Positions 8,124 through 16,137 of a stretch of 64,000 bases of DNA are shown here, one piece after another (within the stretch, counting starts at the first letter, position 1; every line of letters begins with the position of its first letter). The stretch lies in NCBI RefSeq assembly GCF_042665195.1, contig NZ_JBHTBW010000004.1, positions 15,245-79,244 of the forward strand. The letters are read 5' to 3'. The translations under genes were made by a program, and so were the position numbers. Below the pieces are notes generated by a model. The model was given only the letters and a program-made list of their open reading frames with translations. It did no database searches and had not been told where the DNA came from. The stretch comes from Laceyella putida. GTDB taxonomy: Bacteria; Bacillota; Bacilli; Thermoactinomycetales; Thermoactinomycetaceae.

Positions 8124-9487
8124 TCCGTTCATTGTATGTTCGGATGGTCGTCACGTTTATTGGCGTGGTGTTGGTAAGTTTGATCGTTTCCTTTTTCATT
8201 GCCGCCAAGCTGAACAAACCGGAAGTGGATAACCAGATAGATCAGTTCGTCATTCGCCAGGGTAAAGAAATCATCGCCTTGTATCGACAAAGTCCAAACA
8301 AAGACATTGACGCTTATTTAAGCAGCGTTTCGCGCCTCAATTACAACATCTGGTTATATAAGGAGACGGGGGAAGTGAAATATTACAGCCCTTCTCCGCA
8401 AAAAACCAAACATGTTTTTTCGGAGCAAGAGGTGAAGCGCGTGATCCAGGGCGGCATATATCGTTCCGTTGAACGGCACCGCCCCGGATTCCTGCGCGTT
8501 GTCGGGTTGCCGTTTGAAATGGGGGGCCGGCGGTATGCGCTATTCGTCCAACTCCGCGAAGACAAGATTCTCACCATCATGGATAGGGTTTCCAGGATTG
8601 TCCTGTTTGTTGTTTTCATCGTGGGAAGCATCCTCATTCTTATTGCGGCGCGGTATCTGGTCAAGCCATTGCGCACGATGACCTTGGCCACCCGGAAATT
8701 GGCGCAGGGTGACTTTGATGTCCATGTGGACGTCAAGCAAAAAGATGAACTGGGCACGTTGGCCGCCAGTTTCAACCAAATGGCCAAAGCACTGAGCGAG
8801 TTGGAACAAATGCGCCAGGACTTCGTCTCCAATGTCTCCCATGAATTGCAGACGCCTTTGACCTCGATTCGCGGCTATTCGCAAATATTAAAGGAAGAAG
8901 AGCTTTCAGCGGCGGAGCGCAAGGAATATATTGACATCATTCAGCAGGAAATCGAACGCTTATCCCGTCTGAGCGAGAACTTGTTAAAATTGGCTTCACT
9001 CGAGTCGAACCGCCACCCCTTTCATCCTGAAACGTATTCATTGGATGAGCAATTGCGCAGGGTGGTTGTGTTCATGGAGCCGCAATGGTCGAAAAAACAA
9101 CTGGAACTCGATTTGTCACTGGAGCGGGTGGAGATCACGGCGGATCAAGATCAACTGAAGCAGGTGTGGCTCAATCTGTTGGGAAACAGCATCAAATTCA
9201 CCCCGGCGGGCGGGCGCATCCGCATTCAGCTTACCAAAGACGAGCAACAGGTGGCAGTTCAAGTGGCCGATACGGGAGTTGGCATTTCGCCCGAGGCGCT
9301 GCCTCACGTTTTTGAACGCTTTTATACTGGTGATCCGGCACGGGAACGCCGGAAAAACGGAAACGGTCTCGGTTTGTCCATTGCCAAAAAGGTCGTGGAT
9401 TTACATCATGGAAACATTCAAGCGCAAAGTGAGGTCGGACAAGGGACGATGTTTACGGTGCGGTTGCCCCGCCGGCAATCATGGTAG
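8120..9487 (+). CDS. Sensor histidine kinase (HAMP-HisKA-HATPase)
   Basis: A 455-aa membrane kinase with TM1 at about residues 5-27, an extracytoplasmic sensor region of about 125 residues, TM2 at about 157-177, a HAMP linker, HisKA with His241 in NVSHELQTPL, and an ATPase domain with the N box (WLNLLGNSIKFTP), G1 (DTGVGIS) and G2 (NGLGLSIAKK). It is the cognate partner of the overlapping response regulator. The extracytoplasmic part is not a family I recognise, so the signal is unknown; envelope stress or drugs would suit the RND neighbour. Confidence 0.92.
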   Translation: MIRSLYVRMVVTFIGVVLVSLIVSFFIAAKLNKPEVDNQIDQFVIRQGKEIIALYRQSPNKDIDAYLSSVSRLNYNIWLYKETGEVKYYSPSPQKTKHVFSEQEVKRVIQGGIYRSVERHRPGFLRVVGLPFEMGGRRYALFVQLREDKILTIMDRVSRIVLFVVFIVGSILILIAARYLVKPLRTMTLATRKLAQGDFDVHVDVKQKDELGTLAASFNQMAKALSELEQMRQDFVSNVSHELQTPLTSIRGYSQILKEEELSAAERKEYIDIIQQEIERLSRLSENLLKLASLESNRHPFHPETYSLDEQLRRVVVFMEPQWSKKQLELDLSLERVEITADQDQLKQVWLNLLGNSIKFTPAGGRIRIQLTKDEQQVAVQVADTGVGISPEALPHVFERFYTGDPARERRKNGNGLGLSIAKKVVDLHHGNIQAQSEVGQGTMFTVRLPRRQSW

Positions 9488-9488
9488 A

Positions 9489-9524
9489 AAACAGCCTTTC
9501 ATGGTAAAAGGCTGTTTTTTTTTT
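9489..9524 (+). terminator. Terminator of the two-component operon
   Basis: An 11-bp stem AAACAGCCTTT / AAAGGCTGTTT is followed by a run of ten T. It separates the kinase gene from the RND gene, so any RND co-expression would need its own promoter in 9525-9623. Confidence 0.9.
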
Positions 9525-9623
9525 GTTCATCATTTCGCAATAAGCCTCTCCGGTTTGTTTATATTGTGTTCATATTGCGCAGTTATCCTTGGTCCAACGA
9601 AGCAATAAAGGAGGTTATTAGAA

Positions 9624-12600
9624 ATGAACCGCATCATTAAATGGAGTTTAAACAACGGCACTTCGTTGATCCTGTTAATGCTTATCGTCTTGTTCGGCGG
9701 TGTGACGTCCATCGGGAAAATCCAGCTGGAATCCTTTCCGGATGTAAGCTTTCCTGTATTGAGCGTTCAGATTACGCTACCTGGGTCAGCCGCGGAAGAT
9801 ATTGAGAAAGATGCGACAGAACCGATCGAAGAGAGTTTGATCAAGCTGAAGGACTACGAATCGCTGGTCAGCACATCAAGTGAAAACAGCGCATCCATCT
9901 CGATCACTTATCCCTTTGGCACGGATATAGATGAAAAGGAACGCACCGTGGAAAGTGAGATTTCCAAACTGGCTTTGCCTGAAGATGCCCATGTGCAAAT
10001 CAACAAAATCTCCACAGATGTGATCCCCATCTATCAAGCAGCCGTTTCCGCAGAAGATGGAAAAGATCTGCAAGCGGTATTGGAAGATCAAGTGGTCCCT
10101 GCGATAGAGCAAACGGAAGGCGTTTATTCAGTGCAATTGAAGGGGAAGAAAGCAGTGGAGGTTGAAATCCGCGTCAACTTGGACAAAGCGGAAGCGAAAG
10201 GATTGGATCTGCAAACCATTAAACAAGCGCTGCAAAATCAAGAGTATGCCATGCCGGCCGGTTCCGCTGAAAAAGACGGAAGCACCATTCCCGTTCGCAT
10301 GGTGGGGGGAATCGACCAAGTCGATCAGTTGAAAGAAGTCAACATTTCTCCCGTGAACACCGGAGCGGGGATGAATGGGGGACAGCCGTCCAGCCCCATG
10401 CCGGCAAAAGGAAGCGGCCAGTCGCAAGCGGTGAAATTATCAGAGATTGCGGAAGTGAAAACCGTTTCCGAGCAAACAGAGCTTACCCGTGTCAACGGGA
10501 AAGAAGCTTACTTGATTGAAGTGACCAAAGATCAAGAAGCCAATACGGCCGATGTCGCAGGATCCATCCGGGATATCTTATCCAAATATGAGAAGCAAGA
10601 AGGATGGGATGTCAACCCGATCATGGACCAAGGAGAAGAAGTGGAGAAGTCTGTTTCGAGCTTGGTCAGAGAAGGGTTGTTCGGAGCTTTGTTCGTCATT
10701 GTCGTCATTGCGTTATTCTTGCGCAATGTGCGTGCCACCTTGATCGCCTTAATCTCCCTCCCCCTCTCCATTTTGGCCACCATCTCCCTCTTGGAAATGA
10801 TGGGCTATACGCTGAACATCATGACGCTTGGCGGAATGGCGGTCGCGATTGGGCGGATTGTGGACGACAGTATTGTGGTCATCGAAAATATTTACCGCTG
10901 GCGGCAACAGGGGGGAAATCAATTATCCGGAAAAGAAGTGGCTTATCGAGCGACCAAAGAAATTTTGAGCGCGGTTGCTTCATCCACCTTTGTCACCGTG
11001 GTGGTGTTTTTGCCACTTGCTTTTGTGACGGGAATCCTTGGGGAAATGTTCCGACCCTTTGCCATCGCGGTCACGATCTCGATCTTGGTTTCCTTATTGG
11101 TGGCCATGATGTTGATTCCGCTCTTGGGAGCTTCTTTCTTCAAACAGGTTAAGCAACACGCGGAGGAAACCGCGCTCGTTCGTGGATATGAAAAGTTGCT
11201 GCGCGGCGCGTTGAAGAAAAAAGGTTGGGTGATGGCCGCTTCCCTGCTCTTGTTAATCGCTTCTCTCGGCACCATTCCTTTCTTGGGTTTTGCCTTCTTG
11301 CCTGGAGAAGAGGCGACAACGATCCAAACAGAGATCAGTTTGCCTGCCGGCACGACACTGGCGGCAACCGATCAGCTGGCCAAACAAGTGGATGACAAGC
11401 TGGCGGACATGAATTTGTTTGTCAAACGCCAAATGACGGTGGGATCGGAAGATTCAAGGCGAGGCGCCTTTGGGGGCGGTGGAGCGGGAGAGCAAAAAAT
11501 CACCTTTACCCTTGAAACCAAACAGGGCGTGTCCATGGGCGACACCCTGGAACGAGTCCAACAAGAGACGGAGGATCTTGTCAAAGATGGATATCCTGAG
11601 GCGACCGTAACCGCCAGAGAAGCGCAAGAAGCGGGTCCGCCATCGGGAAATAATATAGATGTGCAATTGTACGGAGAGAATCAAGCCGATCTGCAAAAAG
11701 CGGCCGGGCAAATTGAAGCCTTGCTCAAACAAAACGCAGACCTTAAGAATATTTCCAATAACATGGGCGAGACCCGCACCACTTGGGAAATCACCCTAAA
11801 TGATGAAGGGGAAGAGCTGGGATTAAGCCCGAACCAAGTGGCGGCGGCAGTGAACCAACACTTGCAACCGACCGATGTGGGAACGTACGAGTTGGATGGA
11901 AAAGAGCAATCGATTGCCTTGGTGTATGATGAAAAAATCACCTCCCTTTCGCAATTGGAAGAGATTCGAATAAATACCCCCGCAGGTCCGAAATCATTGG
12001 GCGAGATTGCCGATGTCAAAACGAAAGAAGTGCTCAAATCGATTCGCCATGAGAATGGAAACACTTATGCCCAAGTCAGTGCGCAAAGCAAAGGGAAAGA
12101 TATATCCCTTGTGACGCGGGAGGTAGAACAAGACATTCAATCTCTGTCGCTTCCAAAAGGGATTGAGGTCTCCATCGGTGGCGGACTGGAAGATATTCAG
12201 ACGGGATTCAAGGATTTGGGCATCGCCATCGCCATCGCGATTGGGTTGGTCTTCCTGATTCTCAGCATGACCTATGGGGGGCTGCTAACGCCGTTGGTCA
12301 TCCTGTCCTCGCTGATCTTCGTTCCGGTCGGGGCATTGACGGGACTGCTGATTGCCGGACAAAGTTTATCCATGAGTGCGATGATCGGTTTCCTCATGCT
12401 GGTGGGAATTGTGGTGACCAACGCGGTGGTTCTGCTGGATCGCGTCGAAGCCAACCGCAAAGCCGGAATAGAACTGGTGGAATCGTTGGTGGAAGCGGCC
12501 AAAACGCGTTTGCGCCCCATCTTGATGACCGCGATCGCGACGATCCTGGCTTTGATCCCCTTGGCTTTATCTGGAGCCTCCGCCGAGTTGATCTCGCAAG

Positions 12601-12785
12601 GCTTGGCCATTACCGTGATCGGTGGCTTGACTACATCGACACTGCTTACGCTCATTTTTGTCCCAGTGCTGTACGCGCTCGTAGGAAAGGTGCGCAGATT
12701 GAAACAAACCGATTTGATCGGAGAATCGGCTGGAAATGACAACAAGCTGATCAAGTGGCCTTCAAGACAGGAAGGAACGGTCTGA
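9624..12785 (+). CDS. RND exporter of the AcrB/SwrC family
   Basis: A 1053-aa inner-membrane proton-driven exporter with the full RND plan: TM1 at about residues 12-30, a large extracytoplasmic loop, TM2-6 (about 340-540), a second loop after TM7 (about 555), and TM8-12 (about 870-1030). The TM4 proton-relay motif is MAVAIGRIVDDSIVVIENIY. Gram-positive members include SwrC/YerP of B. subtilis, which confers surfactin tolerance. A glycine-rich insert (GAFGGGGAGEQ) lies in the second loop, and a G/P-rich segment (NTGAGMNGGQPSSPMPAKGS) in the first. The ribosome site AAAGGAGG precedes the ATG. No membrane-fusion partner is adjacent. It is preceded by a two-component system that may control it. 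Confidence 0.93.
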   Translation: MNRIIKWSLNNGTSLILLMLIVLFGGVTSIGKIQLESFPDVSFPVLSVQITLPGSAAEDIEKDATEPIEESLIKLKDYESLVSTSSENSASISITYPFGTDIDEKERTVESEISKLALPEDAHVQINKISTDVIPIYQAAVSAEDGKDLQAVLEDQVVPAIEQTEGVYSVQLKGKKAVEVEIRVNLDKAEAKGLDLQTIKQALQNQEYAMPAGSAEKDGSTIPVRMVGGIDQVDQLKEVNISPVNTGAGMNGGQPSSPMPAKGSGQSQAVKLSEIAEVKTVSEQTELTRVNGKEAYLIEVTKDQEANTADVAGSIRDILSKYEKQEGWDVNPIMDQGEEVEKSVSSLVREGLFGALFVIVVIALFLRNVRATLIALISLPLSILATISLLEMMGYTLNIMTLGGMAVAIGRIVDDSIVVIENIYRWRQQGGNQLSGKEVAYRATKEILSAVASSTFVTVVVFLPLAFVTGILGEMFRPFAIAVTISILVSLLVAMMLIPLLGASFFKQVKQHAEETALVRGYEKLLRGALKKKGWVMAASLLLLIASLGTIPFLGFAFLPGEEATTIQTEISLPAGTTLAATDQLAKQVDDKLADMNLFVKRQMTVGSEDSRRGAFGGGGAGEQKITFTLETKQGVSMGDTLERVQQETEDLVKDGYPEATVTAREAQEAGPPSGNNIDVQLYGENQADLQKAAGQIEALLKQNADLKNISNNMGETRTTWEITLNDEGEELGLSPNQVAAAVNQHLQPTDVGTYELDGKEQSIALVYDEKITSLSQLEEIRINTPAGPKSLGEIADVKTKEVLKSIRHENGNTYAQVSAQSKGKDISLVTREVEQDIQSLSLPKGIEVSIGGGLEDIQTGFKDLGIAIAIAIGLVFLILSMTYGGLLTPLVILSSLIFVPVGALTGLLIAGQSLSMSAMIGFLMLVGIVVTNAVVLLDRVEANRKAGIELVESLVEAAKTRLRPILMTAIATILALIPLALSGASAELISQGLAITVIGGLTTSTLLTLIFVPVLYALVGKVRRLKQTDLIGESAGNDNKLIKWPSRQEGTV

Positions 12786-12842
12786 AAACCAACCAAAGCA
12801 TGATAAAGGCATTTGCTAAAGAAAACGGCATCAAACCCGCTG

Positions 12843-12882
12843 AACGTGGCTACTGTTTGTACAGTGGCCACGTTTGTTTTTT
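12843..12882 (+). terminator. Terminator of the RND gene
   Basis: Long arms AACGTGGCTACTGT and ACAGTGGCCACGTT with a short TTGT loop, followed by TGTTTTTTC. Confidence 0.9.
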
Positions 12883-12976
12883 CATCCCATGGGCAGGGGT
12901 AGACCGAAGGTTCCTTTATATGGATATGAGCCCGACTATTGGGAAAATGATTCATTCACCTAAGGCGAGGCGGGGT

Positions 12977-13004
12977 ATTGACACATATATTTTTTAATGT
13001 CAAT
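12977..13004. promoter_or_regulatory. Inverted repeat ATTGACA-N14-TGTCAAT before the repeat-peptide gene
   Basis: Seven-base perfect arms (12977-12983 and 12998-13004) flank a 14-base AT-only core, 27 bases before the start codon of the repeat peptide. The left arm contains a TTGACA -35-like hexamer. It could be a promoter with an overlapping operator. No good -10 is at ideal spacing, so the promoter call is tentative. Confidence 0.45.
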
Positions 13005-13031
13005 GACAATAACACAAAGTGAGGGATTGTT

Positions 13032-13286
13032 ATGGAATTTTATCCTGAATATTTAACTGACGAAGAAATGGAAGAAATGATGGAGGAAGCGAATGTAGAC
13101 CAATATCGTGACGGGTTCTGCCGTCGCAATCCTTGGCATTGGCGGTGTCGTCGCGATCATTTTGACCGCGATTTCGGATTCTGCCGCCGCAACCCCTGGC
13201 ATTGGCGGTGTCGACATGATTTCGACCGGGACCGCGACCATCGCCGATTCTGCCGACAAAACCCTTGGCATCCTACATGTCGGTGA
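13032..13286 (+). CDS. 84-aa peptide with acidic leader and three Cys/Trp/His/Arg repeats
   Basis: The first 28 residues are strongly acidic (LTDEEMEEMMEEANVDQYRD). The rest is three repeats: FCRRNPWHWRCR, FCRRNPWHWRCR and FCRQNPWHPTCR, joined by Asp/Arg/His-rich spacers (DHFDRDFG, HDFDRDRDHR). Each repeat holds two Cys eight residues apart around an N-P-W-H core, so either three disulfide hairpins or a Cys/His metal site is possible. GTGAGGG upstream is the ribosome site. I recognise no family. The leader-plus-repeats layout could be a RiPP-type precursor, a spore-coat or envelope peptide, or a metal-binding peptide. It directly precedes the coiled-coil membrane operon but has its own terminator. 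Confidence 0.8.
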   Translation: MEFYPEYLTDEEMEEMMEEANVDQYRDGFCRRNPWHWRCRRDHFDRDFGFCRRNPWHWRCRHDFDRDRDHRRFCRQNPWHPTCR

Positions 13287-13393
13287 GGGTAACTCGGATT
13301 CAGTCCAGTTCGCGATGATGAACGCGCGCCTAAGCCTGTGCCGATAAGCGCGGGAGAAAAAGCCTTCTTGGGATGACTGGGAAGTATAGCAGG

Positions 13394-13427
13394 AAAAAGG
13401 CTGATTCGATGGGAATCAGCCTTTTTA
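13394..13427 (+). terminator. Terminator after the repeat-peptide gene
   Basis: Arms AAAAAGGCTGATTC / GAATCAGCCTTTTT around a five-base loop. The A/T ends make it usable in both directions. Confidence 0.9.
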
Positions 13428-13544
13428 TCCGCTTTTAAAAAAGCGGTGAGAACGCATGCGTCCCCGGATGGGAGGCGATTGGCCGACATCTTGCCATCAT
13501 AGATGTACATGCTAGATAAGGGTAACATCCTTGGACAACAAGAT

Positions 13545-13593
13545 TTGACTGCCAAATATGAATATTTATATTTTAACGCATATGAAATATAAT
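13545..13593 (+). promoter_or_regulatory. Sigma-A-like promoter(s) of the coiled-coil operon
   Basis: TTGACT (13545-13550), a 16-base spacer, then TATATT (13567-13572). A perfect TATAAT also stands at 13588-13593 with a poorer -35. The region 13287-13673 otherwise holds the terminator at 13394 and the cre-like site. Confidence 0.55.
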
Positions 13594-13613
13594 GAAAGAA
13601 CAAAGCGTAAACG

Positions 13614-13627
13614 AGAAAGCGCTTTCA
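13614..13627. promoter_or_regulatory. cre-like (CcpA) site
   Basis: AGAAAGCGCTTTCA matches the optimal cre TGAAAGCGCTTTCA at 13 of 14 positions, with a perfect 12-base palindromic core (13615-13626). It lies just downstream of the TATAAT, where CcpA binding would repress by blocking transcription. The link of this operon to carbon status is inferred from this site alone. Confidence 0.6.
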
Positions 13628-13673
13628 AATGAATGAGGATCCATTCAGCGAGAGAAAGGCGAGAGGTGATCAG

Positions 13674-14228
13674 ATGAGGCGATCGAAGAGAATGCTCTGG
13701 CTGGTTATGGCGGTTGTGATTACGGTGCCCGCCGTGGCGGTTGGCGTGCACCAGGCTCCCTCTTTGCAGAAGCGACTTCATTTTTTGAAACCCTTTGACT
13801 TGAATGGCACACTGGCCGAGATTGAGGCCAAAACCAAAGCGCTGGGCTCGTTAAATAAGAAGATTCTTCAAGGCTTGCAATCGATTGAGGAAAAGTCGGC
13901 GAAGACGGAACAGGTGAGCCAAAAGTTGAAACAAGTAAATGGGATCGCCGGGAAGCAAAGCGAAACCTTAACAGACATTCGCTCAGTGACGGCGCGGCAG
14001 GTACTGTTAAGCCAAAGCCTCAATCGCTTGAGCGGCGATTTGACTCGGCAGATGAACCTGATCGCAAATACGGGGAAAGTGCAAGCGTCACAAGGGCAAG
14101 AGTTGGAGTCGGTCACAGTGGAGACGTTGGAGAAGTTAAAGGAAGCAGTTAAGCAAAACCAGCGTTTGGAAGAAAAATTGAAGCAGGCCGCCTCCAAGAG
14201 CGAGCAAGCCTCACAATCCTTACCCTAA
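13674..14228 (+). CDS. Membrane-anchored coiled-coil protein 1 of the six-gene operon
   Basis: I chose ATG 13674 because GAGAGGTG stands before it; an in-frame ATG at 13629 would add 15 residues. The protein is 184 aa: a basic start (MRRSKRM), one membrane helix (about residues 8-24), then about 160 residues of extracytoplasmic helix full of K, Q, E, S and L with heptad spacing (IEAKTKALGSLNKKILQGL..., QNQRLEEKLKQAASKSEQ). It has no Cys and no catalytic motif. I do not recognise the family. It opens a tightly packed operon of similar proteins and sits just behind a cre-like site. Confidence 0.75.
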   Translation: MRRSKRMLWLVMAVVITVPAVAVGVHQAPSLQKRLHFLKPFDLNGTLAEIEAKTKALGSLNKKILQGLQSIEEKSAKTEQVSQKLKQVNGIAGKQSETLTDIRSVTARQVLLSQSLNRLSGDLTRQMNLIANTGKVQASQGQELESVTVETLEKLKEAVKQNQRLEEKLKQAASKSEQASQSLP

Positions 14229-14242
14229 CGAGGAGCGATGAG

Positions 14243-14761
14243 ATGAACATCTTCAGAAAAACAGTGAGTATCCTGGCGGTCCTCCTATTGAGTGGGTTAT
14301 TGATCAATGGAATCACCATGACACAGCAATTGAAAAAAATTCACGCCAGCTTGGAAGACAACATTGATGCGTTGGCGGAATTAAATGAGGTGCAAGCGGC
14401 GATTATCAGCAAAAACGAAGAGTTGGAGCGGATGGTTGACACACTGGACTCCTTGGATCAAGGTCTTGGCGGCACAATTAATAAAACGGGACAAACCCTT
14501 GCTTACCTTTCTTCTGTGGTGGATTACAATGCGGACAGTTTGCGGCTGAATGACCACATGGTTCGATTTTCCCAGCATTCCGGCACGAATATCAAGTCTG
14601 TCCGCTTTTCTTTGGCGGAAGTGGAGCCTTATCTTAAGCAGCTTGATCAAATACTGCGCCAATTGGCCCAGACGGCTGAGCGGGACCAGCGGCACTTGGA
14701 GCGAATTAACCGAGCCACCCGGCAGATGAACACCAAGATTCCAGAGGTGAACCTTCCATGA
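14243..14761 (+). CDS. Membrane-anchored coiled-coil protein 2
   Basis: 172 aa, starting MNIFRKTVSILAVLLLSGLL (one N-terminal membrane helix), then an all-helical extracytoplasmic part (IHASLEDNIDALAELNEVQA..., KNEELERMVDTLDSLDQGLG) ending INRATRQMNTKIPEVNLP. GAGGAG is the ribosome site, 14 bases after the previous stop. Its stop overlaps the next start (ATGA at 14758). The C-terminal I-N-R-x-T-x-x-x-x-x-K-I-P resembles the ends of proteins 3 and 5, which suggests a paralogous set. Function unknown. Confidence 0.78.
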   Translation: MNIFRKTVSILAVLLLSGLLINGITMTQQLKKIHASLEDNIDALAELNEVQAAIISKNEELERMVDTLDSLDQGLGGTINKTGQTLAYLSSVVDYNADSLRLNDHMVRFSQHSGTNIKSVRFSLAEVEPYLKQLDQILRQLAQTAERDQRHLERINRATRQMNTKIPEVNLP

Positions 14762-15282
14762 AGCCTTTATTTGGTTTAAGCGGGTTGATTATGTTGATTT
14801 TGTTGGCGCTCGTTGCCAATACGTGGTTGCAGTTGTCCCTGCAAGATGATATCAAACAAAATTCGGCCAAGTTGAAATCGCACCTTACGCAATCGGCGGC
14901 CAAATCGGCAAAGATGAATGAGCAGTTGGCACTCTTAAATCAGATTAATAAGAAAACACAGGAACTCCAACGTCAAGTGGTGCGCATTGACGGAAATACG
15001 GCCGGTTTGGAAAGTGAATTGAAAGCGTTGGACAAGGTGGTGGCGTCGATTGCCCTGCGCGTGGATACGATCGGCAAAAATACAGGTCTCACCTCAGCCG
15101 ATCTTAAAGCGATTCACACTTCGCTTGATGCGAGCATGGCCCGGCTAAATTCCATGCAATCCACCAATGGGCAAGTGGTTCACGCCCTGGCCGAGATGAA
15201 AAAAATCCAGGGAGACATCAATCGCAACATGCAAGAGATGAACAGGAAAACGAAATGGATTCCCCAGAAGGGAGGGCGCTGA
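14758..15282 (+). CDS. Membrane-anchored coiled-coil protein 3
   Basis: 174 aa, starting MKPLFGLSGLIMLILLALVA (one membrane helix), then a helical domain (NEQLALLNQINKKTQELQRQ, TAGLESELKALDKVVAS) ending MQEMNRKTKWIPQKGGR. It overlaps the previous gene by four bases, so translation is coupled. The terminal motif M-N-R-K-x-K-W-I-P is nearly the same as L-N-R-K-F-K-W-L-x-x-L-P in protein 5. No known domain is visible. Confidence 0.78.
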   Translation: MKPLFGLSGLIMLILLALVANTWLQLSLQDDIKQNSAKLKSHLTQSAAKSAKMNEQLALLNQINKKTQELQRQVVRIDGNTAGLESELKALDKVVASIALRVDTIGKNTGLTSADLKAIHTSLDASMARLNSMQSTNGQVVHALAEMKKIQGDINRNMQEMNRKTKWIPQKGGR

Positions 15283-15284
15283 CC

Positions 15285-16118
15285 ATGATGGACAGATGGA
15301 AACGATTCTTCCAGTCGTTGTGGTCGCAAGTGAAAAGCCGGACAGGGATAGCCGGAGTGAATATGCGGGCACTCTTCCTGGTGATGCTGTGTTTGGCCTT
15401 GGCATGCGTTACGCCGGCTATGGCCCGATGGAGTGACCGGGTTCTGTTGCCCAACCTGGCTTCCCTAAACATTTTTCAATTGACGAGAGAGCTATCCGCC
15501 ATGACGGACGGCATGATTGTATCGACGGATCAGCTGAAGCAAGAAGTGGACAACGCGTCCCATTCTTTGGATGCGTTATCCGAGCAAGAGGAAAAGTTGA
15601 CAGGGCAAGCGGAAACGAACCGAAGCATCCAACGGGAACTGGGCAAACAGTTGGCGGGCAATCAGGAAGCGCGCAAACGGATGGAAGCGATTCTTTCCCG
15701 CCAGGAGCAAACGTACGGGTTGACAAAGGAAGCGGCGATCAAGGCGGGCGACATTTCCGCGCAAATGGGGACAACGATTGACCATTTGGAGCGGGTTGCC
15801 GTCCAAACCGGACAGGTGGGGAGCAATACGGCGAAATTAAATGGGCAGATGGATTCCCTGTTGGTCGAGTTGGACGAGTCGATTGACAATTTCAAATTCG
15901 TCGCCAACATCACCGAGGCGCTCCGCATTTTGCGGCAACCGTCGCTTTCGGCCCCGCTTTCCGCGGTATCGAAAGTGTTGCCGAAAGGACCGCTGAAAGA
16001 AGGGGTGGAAACCGTGGAAAAGGAAGTGCTGTCCCCAATTGAGGAGAGTCTCGGCTTGAACAAAGAGAAAGAGCGGTCCAACCAAGGGTCGGGGTTGCTT
16101 GATCTTCTCCTACCATAA
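15285..16118 (+). CDS. Membrane-anchored coiled-coil protein 4 (largest)
   Basis: 277 aa from ATG 15285 after GGGAGGG, two bases past the previous stop. A basic amphipathic start of about 25 residues precedes a hydrophobic helix (MRALFLVMLCLALACVTPAM, about 27-46), which could be an anchor or a cleaved signal (AMA-R). A long helical region (LTRELSAMTDGMIVSTDQLK... to about residue 215) follows, then a C-terminal part rich in P, G and K (PLSAVSKVLPKGPLKEGVET) and a hydrophobic end (GLLDLLLP). It is the only member with a distinct C-terminal domain, so it may be the core component. Confidence 0.75.
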   Translation: MMDRWKRFFQSLWSQVKSRTGIAGVNMRALFLVMLCLALACVTPAMARWSDRVLLPNLASLNIFQLTRELSAMTDGMIVSTDQLKQEVDNASHSLDALSEQEEKLTGQAETNRSIQRELGKQLAGNQEARKRMEAILSRQEQTYGLTKEAAIKAGDISAQMGTTIDHLERVAVQTGQVGSNTAKLNGQMDSLLVELDESIDNFKFVANITEALRILRQPSLSAPLSAVSKVLPKGPLKEGVETVEKEVLSPIEESLGLNKEKERSNQGSGLLDLLLP

Positions 16119-16137
16119 GAAACATGGGGTGATTCAA

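Noticed and set aside
13032..13286. CRISPR-like or tandem DNA repeat in the repeat-peptide gene
   Set aside because: The repeat is at protein level. The DNA units differ at codon third positions and there are only three, with no spacers of equal length.
13108..13347. 79-codon frame over the repeat peptide (ILGIGGVVAIILTAISDS-like)
   Set aside because: It is the shifted frame of the Cys/Trp repeats. The in-frame version has the ribosome site and the regular repeat.
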